Below are positions 14,603 to 22,501 of a stretch of DNA of 39,599 nucleotides, in pieces (the first letter of the stretch is position 1; the number at the start of each line of letters is the position of its first letter). The translations under genes and the position numbers were made by a program. Source of the stretch: Polyangiaceae bacterium (lineage in GTDB: Bacteria; Myxococcota_A; Polyangia; Polyangiales; Polyangiaceae); the NCBI GenBank assembly GCA_029261965.1, contig JAJDAH010000048.1, positions 1 through 39,599 of the forward strand. The letters are read 5' to 3'. The notes beneath the pieces are model-generated. The model searched no databases. It was not told the DNA's origin and was given only the letters and a program-made list of their open reading frames with translations.

Positions 14603-15450
14603 GGCGTCGACGTGTCTGGAAGCGACGCGACGTCGAAGCTGAAGCTGCGGCCGCCGTTGTCGACTCGAACCTGGATTTTCGTCGGCGAGACTCGTTCGAA
14701 GATCATCCGGGCTTGTTTGTCGAAGGGCGTGTCCAAGACGTAGGAGCCAGCCTGCGGAACCGGATCCACCCAGCGAATCTCGACGTCGTTGATCCCGAGA
14801 CGCCAGCGGCCCGACGTACCGTCCCATTCCCTTTGGCCCGTTGTTTGGATGCCTTCGAACAGTCCGCCGTCCAGCGTGGATTGTGTCCGGTCCCCAATGC
14901 CCACACCTCGCCTGGAGTCCCGGAGGCGGGTCCACTCGAGGCTGTGCTGCACGCGTCGAGTCCGGTCTTCGAAGTTCCATGTCACCGTGGCTTCTCCGGT
15001 GACCTCCACGGTTTGATTCGCCAGCTCGTCCCAGCTGTGCTCGACGATGACCTCTGCCATGTCGTTTTTCGACACGGTTACGCTGTGGCTGCCCGAATAG
15101 AGCTGCCCGCGGTACGTGCACACGCCGTTGGCGCCGTACTCGATGGTCAGCGTCGAGCCCGACAGCGTCGTGCTGGCGCACGGTAGCTGCGAGGCGTAGA
15201 AGTCGAGGATCTCTTGTGCGGCCGTTTCGACCGCGTTGCCTATCTGGAAGTCGGTTTTTATCTCGATGGTGCTCGAGGTCAGCGAAGACGCTTGTGTCGC
15301 GAGTTGAGCCTCTTCTAGAGCTTCGGCCGCTTCGCTCCGACTCAAGGGCGGGGCACACGCGGCCAGGGTACCCGCGGCCAGGGTACACGCGGCTACGGTG
15401 CACGCGGCCAGTGAGCGCACGAAGAGACGACAAGCGGCGCCAAGGTTCAT
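14599..15450 (-). CDS. Hypothetical lipoprotein with repeated lipobox
   Basis: A 283-residue lipoprotein of unknown function, starting at the ATG at 15450 (an upstream in-frame start at 15537 adds residues unlike a signal peptide). The signal peptide contains four 5-residue units, LAACT VAACT LAAGT LAACA (residues 14-33), giving three candidate lipid-acceptor cysteines (17, 22, 32). The mature part is beta-rich with many Thr/Ser, for example STTLSGSTLTIEYGANGVC, and repeated Trp residues. No catalytic motif is seen. Its 3' end overlaps the convergent beta-barrel gene by 4 nt. Confidence 0.7.
   Translation of the reverse strand: MNLGAACRLFVRSLAACTVAACTLAAGTLAACAPPLSRSEAAEALEEAQLATQASSLTSSTIEIKTDFQIGNAVETAAQEILDFYASQLPCASTTLSGSTLTIEYGANGVCTYRGQLYSGSHSVTVSKNDMAEVIVEHSWDELANQTVEVTGEATVTWNFEDRTRRVQHSLEWTRLRDSRRGVGIGDRTQSTLDGGLFEGIQTTGQREWDGTSGRWRLGINDVEIRWVDPVPQAGSYVLDTPFDKQARMIFERVSPTKIQVRVDNGGRSFSFDVASLPDTSTP
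15352..15411 (-). repeat. Four 15-bp tandem units inside a signal peptide
   Basis: The repeated unit on the plus strand is about CGCGGCCAGGGTACA, with copies diverged at 1-3 positions. It encodes the LAACT-type pentapeptide in the signal peptide of the 14599-15450 lipoprotein. Slippage is the likely origin and would lengthen the hydrophobic core in steps of five residues without breaking the frame. Confidence 0.8.
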
Positions 15451-15523
15451 GCCACCGATCATCCCCCGCGCTTTGCCGGTGCGCAAGTCGACGACGAGTT
15501 CACTCTGGTAGGCGCCCAGATTA

Positions 15524-15856
15524 CTAATCCGAGCCACGAGCGCAATCGATGCACACCGTCGCGCCGGGGTCGTGCTGGAGTCGTTTTTCAGCGATCGGTT
15601 CGCCGCAGTCGATGCAACCGCCGAACTCGCCCTCGTCGAGCCGCTTGCGGGCGCTCCGAAGGCGACTGAGCTCGATACGACGACGTCGTTCGGTCTCCGC
15701 GCTCAGCGCTTGGGCCTGGATGGCGTCCATTCTCGACAGCCGACCGACGCGGGATTGATCGAGCTCCACCGGCTTGGTGTCGCCGGCCGCGTCGAGCAGA
15801 GCTTCGACTTCTTTGATGCGACGGCGGATGAGCGAACGAAAGCCTTCGGCATCCAT
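15524..15856 (-). CDS. DksA/TraR-family C4 zinc-finger protein
   Basis: A 110-residue protein. The first 80 residues are helical (LIRRRIKEVEALLDAAGDT then RIELSRLRSARKRLDEGEFG), forming the coiled coil of DksA/TraR proteins. The C-terminal zinc finger is CIDC...CIDC with 17 residues between the pairs. Such proteins enter the RNA polymerase secondary channel and modulate initiation. The VELDQSRVGRLSRMDAIQAQ segment is typical of the short DksA-like/YbiI-type group rather than full DksA. The ATG at 15856 is preferred over a TTG at 15883. It is divergent from the acyl-CoA dehydrogenase gene. Confidence 0.88.
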   Translation of the reverse strand: MDAEGFRSLIRRRIKEVEALLDAAGDTKPVELDQSRVGRLSRMDAIQAQALSAETERRRRIELSRLRSARKRLDEGEFGGCIDCGEPIAEKRLQHDPGATVCIDCARGSD

Positions 15857-15915
15857 TCGTTCATGATAGGACGGGACCAACAAAGGTTGGAACTGACTGA
15901 CGCCGCGGACGCGCT

Positions 15916-16023
15916 ATGCTGGTTCAGGCCGCCATGCTGGTTCAGGCCGCCATGCTGGTTCAGGCCGCCATGCTGGTTCTGGCCGCCATGCTGGTTCTGG
16001 CCGCCATGCTGGTTCTGGCCGAA
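15916..16023 (+). repeat. Six 18-bp tandem units in the leader of the acyl-CoA dehydrogenase gene
   Basis: Units 1-3 read ATGCTGGTTCAGGCCGCC. Units 4-6 have CTG in place of CAG, and the last ends GAA. The array would encode MLVQAA/MLVLAA repeats in frame with the gene downstream, and each unit carries an ATG. The better start at 16051 lies beyond it. It sits in the divergent region between the DksA-like gene and the dehydrogenase. There are no spacers, so it is not CRISPR. Confidence 0.85.
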
Positions 16024-16050
16024 GATGACCCCCCCGGAGGAAGTGCAGAC

Positions 16051-17694
16051 GTGAGCCAAAGACTGACCCTCGAAGACGCGAGAAAATGCCTAGACGCTGG
16101 CCAGGAGCTCGGAAAGTCGTGCCTGGTCGCCGCGCGCAAGCTGACCGAGGCTGGCGCGAAGATTGACGATCATCAGGTGCTCGTCGAGCGGGTCGTCTAT
16201 GCGGAGGCGGAAATCGCTGCTGCTCGCGAGCTCGTGAAGTACGCCGAGTCAGCCCCCGCGTCAGCCCCCGAGATGCTCGCACCGATGGCGATGGCGGCAA
16301 CGGGCGAGCTGGTCCAGAGCGCCTGCAATCGATTGGAAACTGTCATCGACGACCTCGGTTTGCCGGAAGATGCGGTCGACCAGGCGCTCGGGGGGGGCAT
16401 TCGGCGAGCGCTGCGCGATCTCGCTCACGAGTCGAGGTTCCGAGAGATCGGCCGATGGATCGCCGCTGATCCCAAACGCAACGTGATCGTTTTGGATGAA
16501 ACCGAAGAACAGATCCGAGCGAGCGTGCGAGAGTTCGCCGACCGCGAGGTCGCGCCGCACGCCGAGCGGATCCACCGTCACGACGAGCTCGTCCCCGAAG
16601 AGTTCATCGAGAAAATCAGCGAGCTCGGCTACTTCGGCCTGAGTGTGCCCGAGCAATACGGTGGTCACGAAATGGGGAACCTCTCGATGGTTCTCACCAC
16701 CGAGGAGCTCAGCCGCGCGTCGCTCGCCGCCGCGGGGAGCTTGATCACCCGCCCGGAGATCCTCACCAAAGCGCTGTTGAGCGGAGGCACTGACAAACAG
16801 AAGGAAGATTGGCTGCCGAAGATCGCTGCCGGCGAGCTGATGGTCGCGATCAGCGTGACCGAGCCCAACATCGGAAGCGACGTCGCTTCGGTCAAGTGCA
16901 AGGCAGAGCCTCGCGAAAAGGATGGCAAGCCGGGTTACGTCATCAACGGCGCCAAGGCTTGGTGCACGTTTGCGGGGCGCGCAAACATCATCGCGTTGCT
17001 TGCCCGCACCGATCCCGATCTGTCGAAGGGCGCCAAAGGATTGAGCCTGTTCGTCGTTCCGAAGGACACGTTCGACGGGCACGAGTTCGAGATCGTGCAG
17101 CCCGGCGGGGGCAAGCTCACCGGAAAGGCCGACGTGACCATCGGGTACCGAGGCATGCACTCCTACACCTTGAGCTTCGAAGACTACTTCGTGCCGGCAG
17201 AGAATCTTCTCGGCGAGGAGGCAGGGGCGGGGCGCGGGTTCTACATGCAGATGGCGGGTTTCGCCGCCGGCCGACTTCAGACCGCGGGTCGAGCGTGCGG
17301 GCTCGCTCAAGCCGCCCTCGAAGTCAGCGCGGCGTACGCCGTCGACCGGGTTCAGTTCAAAAAACCGATCGTCGACTTTCAGCTGACTCAGTTCAAGCTC
17401 GGTCGGATGGCGACGAAGCTCGCCGCCTCCAGGGCCATGAGCTACGCCGCCGCGTTGGCGATGGACGAGGACGAAAGAAAAGCGGCGCCTCAGGCGGCGC
17501 AAGCCAAGCTCTACACGTGCGACGTGGCCGTCGAACTCACCCAGGAAGGGCAGCTGCTCCACGGAGGCTGGGGTTACGCCGAGGAGTACGCCATCAGTCG
17601 CTATGTCGTCGATGCGCTGGTTCTGCCGATTTTCGAAGGGGTCAAACCCACCCTCGAGCTGAAGGTCGTCGGTCGAGCGATGCTGGCCGGCTGA
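16051..17694 (+). CDS. Acyl-CoA dehydrogenase with helical N-terminal extension
   Basis: Starts at GTG 16051 after GGAGG (10 nt away) and encodes 547 residues. Residues 1-145 are a helical extension absent from ordinary acyl-CoA dehydrogenases (about 380-400 aa). From about 148 the canonical fold follows: LDETEEQIRASVREFADREV, then ISELGYFGLSVPEQYGG, the FAD/substrate signature MVAISVTEPNIGSDVASVKC, and the C-terminal QLLHGGWGYAEEYAISRYVVD. Glu529 (IFEG) is in the position of the usual catalytic base. It should oxidise an acyl-CoA to the enoyl-CoA and pass electrons to ETF. It heads a plus-strand series of CoA-related genes. The substrate is unknown; an alicyclic acyl-CoA is possible given the nearby BadH/BadI homologues. 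Confidence 0.92.
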   Translation: MSQRLTLEDARKCLDAGQELGKSCLVAARKLTEAGAKIDDHQVLVERVVYAEAEIAAARELVKYAESAPASAPEMLAPMAMAATGELVQSACNRLETVIDDLGLPEDAVDQALGGGIRRALRDLAHESRFREIGRWIAADPKRNVIVLDETEEQIRASVREFADREVAPHAERIHRHDELVPEEFIEKISELGYFGLSVPEQYGGHEMGNLSMVLTTEELSRASLAAAGSLITRPEILTKALLSGGTDKQKEDWLPKIAAGELMVAISVTEPNIGSDVASVKCKAEPREKDGKPGYVINGAKAWCTFAGRANIIALLARTDPDLSKGAKGLSLFVVPKDTFDGHEFEIVQPGGGKLTGKADVTIGYRGMHSYTLSFEDYFVPAENLLGEEAGAGRGFYMQMAGFAAGRLQTAGRACGLAQAALEVSAAYAVDRVQFKKPIVDFQLTQFKLGRMATKLAASRAMSYAAALAMDEDERKAAPQAAQAKLYTCDVAVELTQEGQLLHGGWGYAEEYAISRYVVDALVLPIFEGVKPTLELKVVGRAMLAG

Positions 17695-17743
17695 AATCTC
17701 CAAGAATTACGGCTCCTAGCCGACGGCGCCCTACACTTGGGCC

Positions 17744-18874
17744 GTGTCCGCTCCACCCGAGGCTCCGCCAAAGCGACGTTGGAAGTTGCGCCTCGGTGCC
17801 TTTCTACTGCTCGCCATCGGCCTGACACTGAGCCACTCGACGGGCTGGTTCTCGGCGTTCGGTGGCGTTCCCCACGGCAAGCGACTCGAACGGATGAAGA
17901 GGTCACCGAACTATCTCGGCGGCGTTTTCCAAAACCCCATCGAGACCAGCGTCAGCATGGATGGGCGGTATCTCGAAACCTTGTGGGCGTGGTTCTCCGG
18001 GACCGAACAGCGTCGCCCAGCGGAGCCGCCCGAGATTCTTCGGCCACCCTCGGATTCGTTCGATGAGTCTTCGCCGACCGGGCTTCGGGTGACTTGGCTT
18101 GGTCACTCGACCGTGCTCGTGGAAATCGAAGGGCGCCGGATCCTCACCGATCCCGTGTGGTCGGAGCGGAGCTCGCCGTCCACTCTCGTCGGGCCGCGAC
18201 GGTTTCACCCGACTCCGATCGCGATCGCCGACTTGCCGCGTCTCGACGCCGTGGTCATCTCCCACGACCACTACGACCACCTCGACGAAGGCTCGATCCG
18301 CCAGCTCGCGGCGAGCGGAGTCCCGTTCTTCGTCCCTTTGGGGGTCGGAGCCCACCTCGAAAAGTGGGGTGTGCCGGAGCTACAATTGAGAGAGCTCGAC
18401 TGGTGGGAGGAAGAGACCGCCGGGGCCGGCAAATTGACCTTGGTGGCGACGCCGGCGCGTCACTTTTCCGGCCGTGGCTTGTTCGATCGGAACGAAACCC
18501 AGTGGGCCTCCTGGGTGATTTGGGGACAGAACAAGAGCGTGTTCTTCAGCGGAGATACCGGGATGTTCCCCGACCTGGCGGAAATCGGCACCCGATACGG
18601 TCCCTTCGACCTCACGCTCATCGAGATCGGCGCCTTTCACGAAAACTGGGGCAGCATTCATCTCGGGCCGCGCGGCGCGCTCGACGCGCACGAGCTCGTG
18701 CATGGCCGCGCGATGCTCCCGATCCATTGGGGCACGTTCAATCTCGCGTTTCACGCCTGGGACGGGCCGGTCCGCGAGGCGAAGAAGCTCGCGAGCAAGC
18801 GCAAGATTCGATTGCTCACACCCCAAGTCGGCGAGTCGGTCGACGTTGGTGCCGCGAAGCCGCTGGCGGACTGA
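17744..18874 (+). CDS. MBL-fold hydrolase (UlaG/NAPE-PLD-like), membrane anchored
   Basis: A 376-residue protein from a GTG start. An N-terminal membrane helix (LRLGAFLLLAIGLTLSHSTG) follows a basic segment. The metallo-beta-lactamase domain begins near residue 105 (VTWLGHSTVLVEIEGRRILT) and has HxHxDH (SHDHYDHLD), a later His (ARHFSGRG), the bridging Asp (FSGDTGMF) and a last His (PIHWGTF). The pattern TWLGHST...TDPV...RR is that of NAPE-PLD/RomA-type phosphodiesterases acting on N-acyl phospholipids or related substrates. It lies 49 nt after the acyl-CoA dehydrogenase in the same direction. Confidence 0.9.
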   Translation: MSAPPEAPPKRRWKLRLGAFLLLAIGLTLSHSTGWFSAFGGVPHGKRLERMKRSPNYLGGVFQNPIETSVSMDGRYLETLWAWFSGTEQRRPAEPPEILRPPSDSFDESSPTGLRVTWLGHSTVLVEIEGRRILTDPVWSERSSPSTLVGPRRFHPTPIAIADLPRLDAVVISHDHYDHLDEGSIRQLAASGVPFFVPLGVGAHLEKWGVPELQLRELDWWEEETAGAGKLTLVATPARHFSGRGLFDRNETQWASWVIWGQNKSVFFSGDTGMFPDLAEIGTRYGPFDLTLIEIGAFHENWGSIHLGPRGALDAHELVHGRAMLPIHWGTFNLAFHAWDGPVREAKKLASKRKIRLLTPQVGESVDVGAAKPLAD

Positions 18875-18951
18875 GCCGCTCTCAGCCTCGAAGAGGGTCT
18901 TGCCCTCACGTTGTTCCCCCTGAGACAGACCACTAGTCTAGGCTGAGCGGC

Positions 18952-20109
18952 GTGGCATTCAGCGGTATTCGTGTGCTCGACCTGTCCGCTCTGGCGCCCG
19001 GGCCCTACGCGACGATGCTGCTCGGCGACTTCGGGGCCGACGTGCTCGTCATCGAAGCGGTGCCGAAGTCCGAGACCACGCCCGAACGAGCCCGCACCGC
19101 CGCGCACTTCGCCCTAGGACGCAACAAGCGTTCGCTGCGATTGAACCTCAAGGCCCCCGAGGGCCTCGAAGTCTTTCGCCAACTCGCGAAACGAGCAGAC
19201 GTCGTGCTCGAAGGTTTCCGTCCCGGGGTCGTCCGGCGCTTGGGCATCGACTACGAGACGCTTCGCGTCGACAATCCCAGGCTCGTCTACTGTTCGCTTT
19301 CCGGCTACGGCCAGGATGGTCCCTACTCTCAGATGGCGGGTCACGACATCAACTACGCGGCCATCGGTGGCGTGCTGGGCATGACGGGATCTGCGGGGGC
19401 ATCGCCGTCCGTCCCCATGAACTTTCTCGCCGACTACGCGGGTGGCGGCCTCATGGCGGCGTTCTCCATCGCCGCCGCTCTCTTCGCGCGCGAGAACACG
19501 GGCAAGGGGCAGTACGTCGACATCGCGATGAGTGATGGTGCCATGAGCCTGATGAGCAAGCTCGTCGGCCTCTATGAAGAGACGGGTGTCGTGCCGAAGC
19601 CTGGGCGCCATCGGCTCAACGGTTTGATGCCGTACTACGATACGTACGAGTGCCGCGACGGCGGCTATCTCGCCGTCGGACCCCTCGAAGATCGGTTCTA
19701 CCGGAATCTCTGTCGCGCGCTCGGACTCGACGAGCTCGCGGATCATCAGCACGACGAGTCCCGGCGCGAAGAGATCCGTGAGGCATTTCGGCGACGCTTC
19801 GGCGAAAAGACGCGGGACGAGTGGTTCGCCGAGCTCGGCGACGCCGACGCTTGCGTCACCCCGGTATTGTCGCTCGAGGAGGCGATGAGCGACGAGCACA
19901 ACGTGCATCGGGGCATGGTGGCCGAAGTCGAGCACCCAGAGCTCGGGCGTCTACGCGAGGTGGGGGTCGCGCCGAAGCTGAGCGAAACTCCGGGGACCGT
20001 GCGAAGCGCGCCCTACGCTCCGGGCCAACACACCGACGAAGTCTTGCAAGAGCTCGGCTATTCGGCCGAGCGTATCGCCTCCCTTCGCGAATCCCGCGTC
20101 GTCGGGTGA
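18952..20109 (+). CDS. Class III CoA transferase (CaiB/BaiF family)
   Basis: A 385-residue enzyme with the family start IRVLDLSALAPGPYATMLLG, then DFGADVLVIE, FALGRNKRSLRLNLK and VLEGFRPGVVRRLGIDYETL. The catalytic Asp is expected in QYVDIAMSDGAM (GQ.VD.....D). The family transfers CoA between carboxylic acids, or racemises 2-methylacyl-CoA; the GH.inY...G.l...G region (AGHDINYAAIGGVLGMTGSA) is closest to alpha-methylacyl-CoA racemase relatives. The start is the GTG at 18952. It is 14 nt upstream of the isomerase gene and probably cotranscribed with it. Confidence 0.92.
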   Translation: MAFSGIRVLDLSALAPGPYATMLLGDFGADVLVIEAVPKSETTPERARTAAHFALGRNKRSLRLNLKAPEGLEVFRQLAKRADVVLEGFRPGVVRRLGIDYETLRVDNPRLVYCSLSGYGQDGPYSQMAGHDINYAAIGGVLGMTGSAGASPSVPMNFLADYAGGGLMAAFSIAAALFARENTGKGQYVDIAMSDGAMSLMSKLVGLYEETGVVPKPGRHRLNGLMPYYDTYECRDGGYLAVGPLEDRFYRNLCRALGLDELADHQHDESRREEIREAFRRRFGEKTRDEWFAELGDADACVTPVLSLEEAMSDEHNVHRGMVAEVEHPELGRLREVGVAPKLSETPGTVRSAPYAPGQHTDEVLQELGYSAERIASLRESRVVG

Positions 20110-20123
20110 CCTAAGGAGTGCTC

Positions 20124-20714
20124 GTGCGTCAGCTTCAGTTCTGGTTCGAGTTTGCGAGCACCTACTCGTACCCGGCGGCCCTGCGCATCGAAGAAGTGTG
20201 TGCCCGCGCGGGCGTGCAAGTGGTCTACGAGCCGTTCCTGCTCGGGCCCATCTTCAACGAGCAGGGTTGGCAGGATTCGCCGTTCAACATCTACCCGGCG
20301 AAGGGACGCTACATGTGGCGGGATCTCGAAAGAATCACCGAACGCCAAGCGATCCCCTTTCGTCGCCCGAGCACGTTTCCACGAAGCGGTTTGACCGCCG
20401 CGCGAATCGCTTGCGCCGCGCGGACCGAGAGTTGGCTCTCCCAGTTCGTGCGGAAGGTTTACATCGCCAACTTCGCCGAAGACCGAGAGGTCAACGCGTC
20501 GGAGGTTCTCGGTGAGGTATTGACCGATCTCGGGCTCGACGCAGACGTTTGGCTCGGCGCGGCTGCTTTGCCCGAAAACAAGGTTCTCTTGCGTCACCAG
20601 ACCGAGCGGGCAATCTCTCTCGGGATTTTCGGTGCTCCGTCGTTCGTTTCGGGTACCGAGCTGTTCTGGGGCAACGACCGCCTCGAGCACGCTATCGAAC
20701 ACGTGTCCGGATGA
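20124..20714 (+). CDS. DsbA-like 2-hydroxychromene-2-carboxylate isomerase family protein
   Basis: A 196-residue thioredoxin-fold protein of the kappa-GST/HCCA isomerase family. The active-site region is FWFEFASTYSYPAALRIEEV, with Ser or Thr in place of Cys. VVYEPFLLGPIFNEQG follows, and the end has the cis-Pro segment GIFGAPSFVSG plus FWGNDRLEHA. The start is GTG 20124, 5 nt after AAGGAG; a GTG at 20118 is less likely. Known members isomerise a naphthalene breakdown intermediate using glutathione, but most genomic members have no known substrate. Two further copies are fused in the gene at 34360-35583. Confidence 0.87.
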   Translation: MRQLQFWFEFASTYSYPAALRIEEVCARAGVQVVYEPFLLGPIFNEQGWQDSPFNIYPAKGRYMWRDLERITERQAIPFRRPSTFPRSGLTAARIACAARTESWLSQFVRKVYIANFAEDREVNASEVLGEVLTDLGLDADVWLGAAALPENKVLLRHQTERAISLGIFGAPSFVSGTELFWGNDRLEHAIEHVSG

Positions 20715-20763
20715 TTGCCCCCTGGCGTTTCGTGTCTGCTGACGCTATCGAGTCGACTCCGCG

Positions 20764-21837
20764 ATGATAGACCAGTCGAGCAAACCCTGGATGATCTACG
20801 GCGCCTACGGCTTCACCGGGGAGCTGGCCGCGCGCCGCGCCAAGGAAGGCGGGCTTCGACCTGTGCTTGCCGGACGAAGCGAAGAGAGGACCGAGGCCAT
20901 CGCTCGAGAGCTCTCGCTCGAACACCGCACGTTTTCTCTGGACGACCCGAACGAGGTAGATCGAGGGATCGAGGGGATGGCGCTCGTTTTGCATTGCGCC
21001 GGTCCGTATTCGAAGACGAGTCGACCCATGGTGGACGCCTGTCTCGACCAGGGGGCGCACTACCTCGATGTCACCGGCGAGTATCGTGTCATCGAAGCCG
21101 TTCTGGGACGCGACGCCGAAGCAAAAAGGGCGGGGGTGGTCCTGATGCCGAGCGTCGGATTCGACGTCGTGCCGACCGATTGCATGGCGGTCAAGCTCAA
21201 AGAGGAGCTTCCGGACGCGACCCTGCTCGAGCTCGCGTTCAGCGGAGGAATGAAACCGAGCCCCGGCACGGCAAAAACTACCGTCGAGGGCCTCGACGCC
21301 GGGGCGCTCGTGCGTCGCGACGGAGAAATTGTCGCGATGAAGGAGCCGGCGACGAAGAAGATTCACTTCGGTGGTCGCGAACGGACGACGATGTCGATTC
21401 CTTGGGGGGATTTGGTCAGCGCCTACCGATCGACGGCGATCCCCAACATCCGCGTCTACACCGAGGTTCCACCGGCGGTGATCCGCGGCGCCAAGATGTT
21501 GAAGTACGCGACGCCACTACTCAGGCTCGCCGCCGTGCAGAGATTTTTGAAGAAGCAGGCTGGCAAGCGTGCCCTCGGGCCGAGCGAAGACGAGCGAAAA
21601 ACCGCGCGCATGCACGTCTGGGGAAGAGTCGAGAACAGCTCCGGCCAAAGCGTCGAGGGACAAATCGACGTGCCCGAGGGCTACGAGCTGACCGTGCTCG
21701 CGGCGCTCGAGTGCATGGCGCGTGTGCTGCGGGGCGACGCCGCGCCCGGAGCGACGACGCCGGCCAGTGCGTTCGGCCCCGACTTGCTGACGGATTTGCC
21801 GGGGGTCGACAGCTTCGAGTTGGTTCGGCGGAGCTGA
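20764..21837 (+). CDS. Saccharopine dehydrogenase-like oxidoreductase (trans-acting enoyl reductase family)
   Basis: A 357-residue enzyme with an N-terminal Rossmann motif (WMIYGAYGFTGELAARRA, GxxGxxG). CAGPYSKTSRPMVDACLDQG and HYLDVTGEYRVIEAV follow; these are hallmarks of the SCCPDH/Rv2449c-type family rather than true saccharopine dehydrogenase. A middle FDVVPTDCMAVKLKEEL and FSGGMKPSPGTAKTTVEG region completes the match. These enzymes reduce lipid or polyketide intermediates in mycobacteria, or act on unknown substrates. It is separated by 49 nt from the isomerase and by 7 nt from the VTT membrane gene. Confidence 0.88.
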   Translation: MIDQSSKPWMIYGAYGFTGELAARRAKEGGLRPVLAGRSEERTEAIARELSLEHRTFSLDDPNEVDRGIEGMALVLHCAGPYSKTSRPMVDACLDQGAHYLDVTGEYRVIEAVLGRDAEAKRAGVVLMPSVGFDVVPTDCMAVKLKEELPDATLLELAFSGGMKPSPGTAKTTVEGLDAGALVRRDGEIVAMKEPATKKIHFGGRERTTMSIPWGDLVSAYRSTAIPNIRVYTEVPPAVIRGAKMLKYATPLLRLAAVQRFLKKQAGKRALGPSEDERKTARMHVWGRVENSSGQSVEGQIDVPEGYELTVLAALECMARVLRGDAAPGATTPASAFGPDLLTDLPGVDSFELVRRS

Positions 21838-21844
21838 ATCCGCC

Positions 21845-22501
21845 ATGCTTCGCCGCCTAGCCATCGTTGCTGTTCTCGTGGCGATCGCTGTCGCTGCGTA
21901 TTCGCTCGGTGTCGTCGACCTTCTCAGAGATCCGGAACGGGTCAAGGCGATGCTGCTCGACTGGGGAGCGTGGGGGTACGTCGTGTACCTGGCGAGTTTC
22001 GTCCTGCTCGAGCCACTCGGGGTTCCGGGCCTCTTGTGGATCGTGCCGGCGAGCCTCGTTTGGCCGAAACCGCTCGCTTTCGTGCTCTCACTGGCCGGTG
22101 GAACTGGCGCGGGCCTCGTGGGGTTCTTGTTCGCGCGGTTTCTGGCCCGCGACTGGGTCGAAAAAAATCTGCCCGAACGCTTTCGGCGCTTCGACGACCG
22201 GCTCGGCGAAAACGGATTTCAGGCCGTCGTCTTGATTCGCTTCGTCTTTTTCCTCGCCCCGCCCTCGCACTGGGTGCTGGGTATTTCGAAGGTGCGTATC
22301 GGGCCGTTTCTCGCGGGCTCGATCGTCGGTATCGCCCCCGGCGTGGCTGCGGCGACATGGGTCGGGGGCAGTCTCTTTGCCTGGCTCGGCAACCAGCCCG
22401 CGTGGGTCTGGTTGTGCATGGGCGGCGGCCTGCTCGGGCTCGTGCTCTTGCGGCGGGTGTTCGCCGGCAAGAAGGTGACCGACGCCGAGTCCACGAGCTG
22501 A
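21845..22501 (+). CDS. VTT-domain (DedA/TVP38) membrane protein
   Basis: A 218-residue membrane protein with about five helices. The VTT domain contains PLGVPGLLWIVPASLVWPKP, then LAGGTGAGLVGFLFARFLAR and FQAVVLIRFVFFLAPPSHWV, with the family's central G..G...F..AR and R.....P elements. DedA/VTT proteins are linked to phospholipid (undecaprenyl-phosphate) flipping. It starts 7 nt after the oxidoreductase gene. Its TGA stop abuts the stop of the convergent BadI-like gene, with no intergenic base. Confidence 0.9.
   Translation: MLRRLAIVAVLVAIAVAAYSLGVVDLLRDPERVKAMLLDWGAWGYVVYLASFVLLEPLGVPGLLWIVPASLVWPKPLAFVLSLAGGTGAGLVGFLFARFLARDWVEKNLPERFRRFDDRLGENGFQAVVLIRFVFFLAPPSHWVLGISKVRIGPFLAGSIVGIAPGVAAATWVGGSLFAWLGNQPAWVWLCMGGGLLGLVLLRRVFAGKKVTDAESTS

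Noticed and set aside
15916-16023. CRISPR-like array
   Set aside because: The 18-bp units are contiguous without spacers and are in frame; no cas gene is near.
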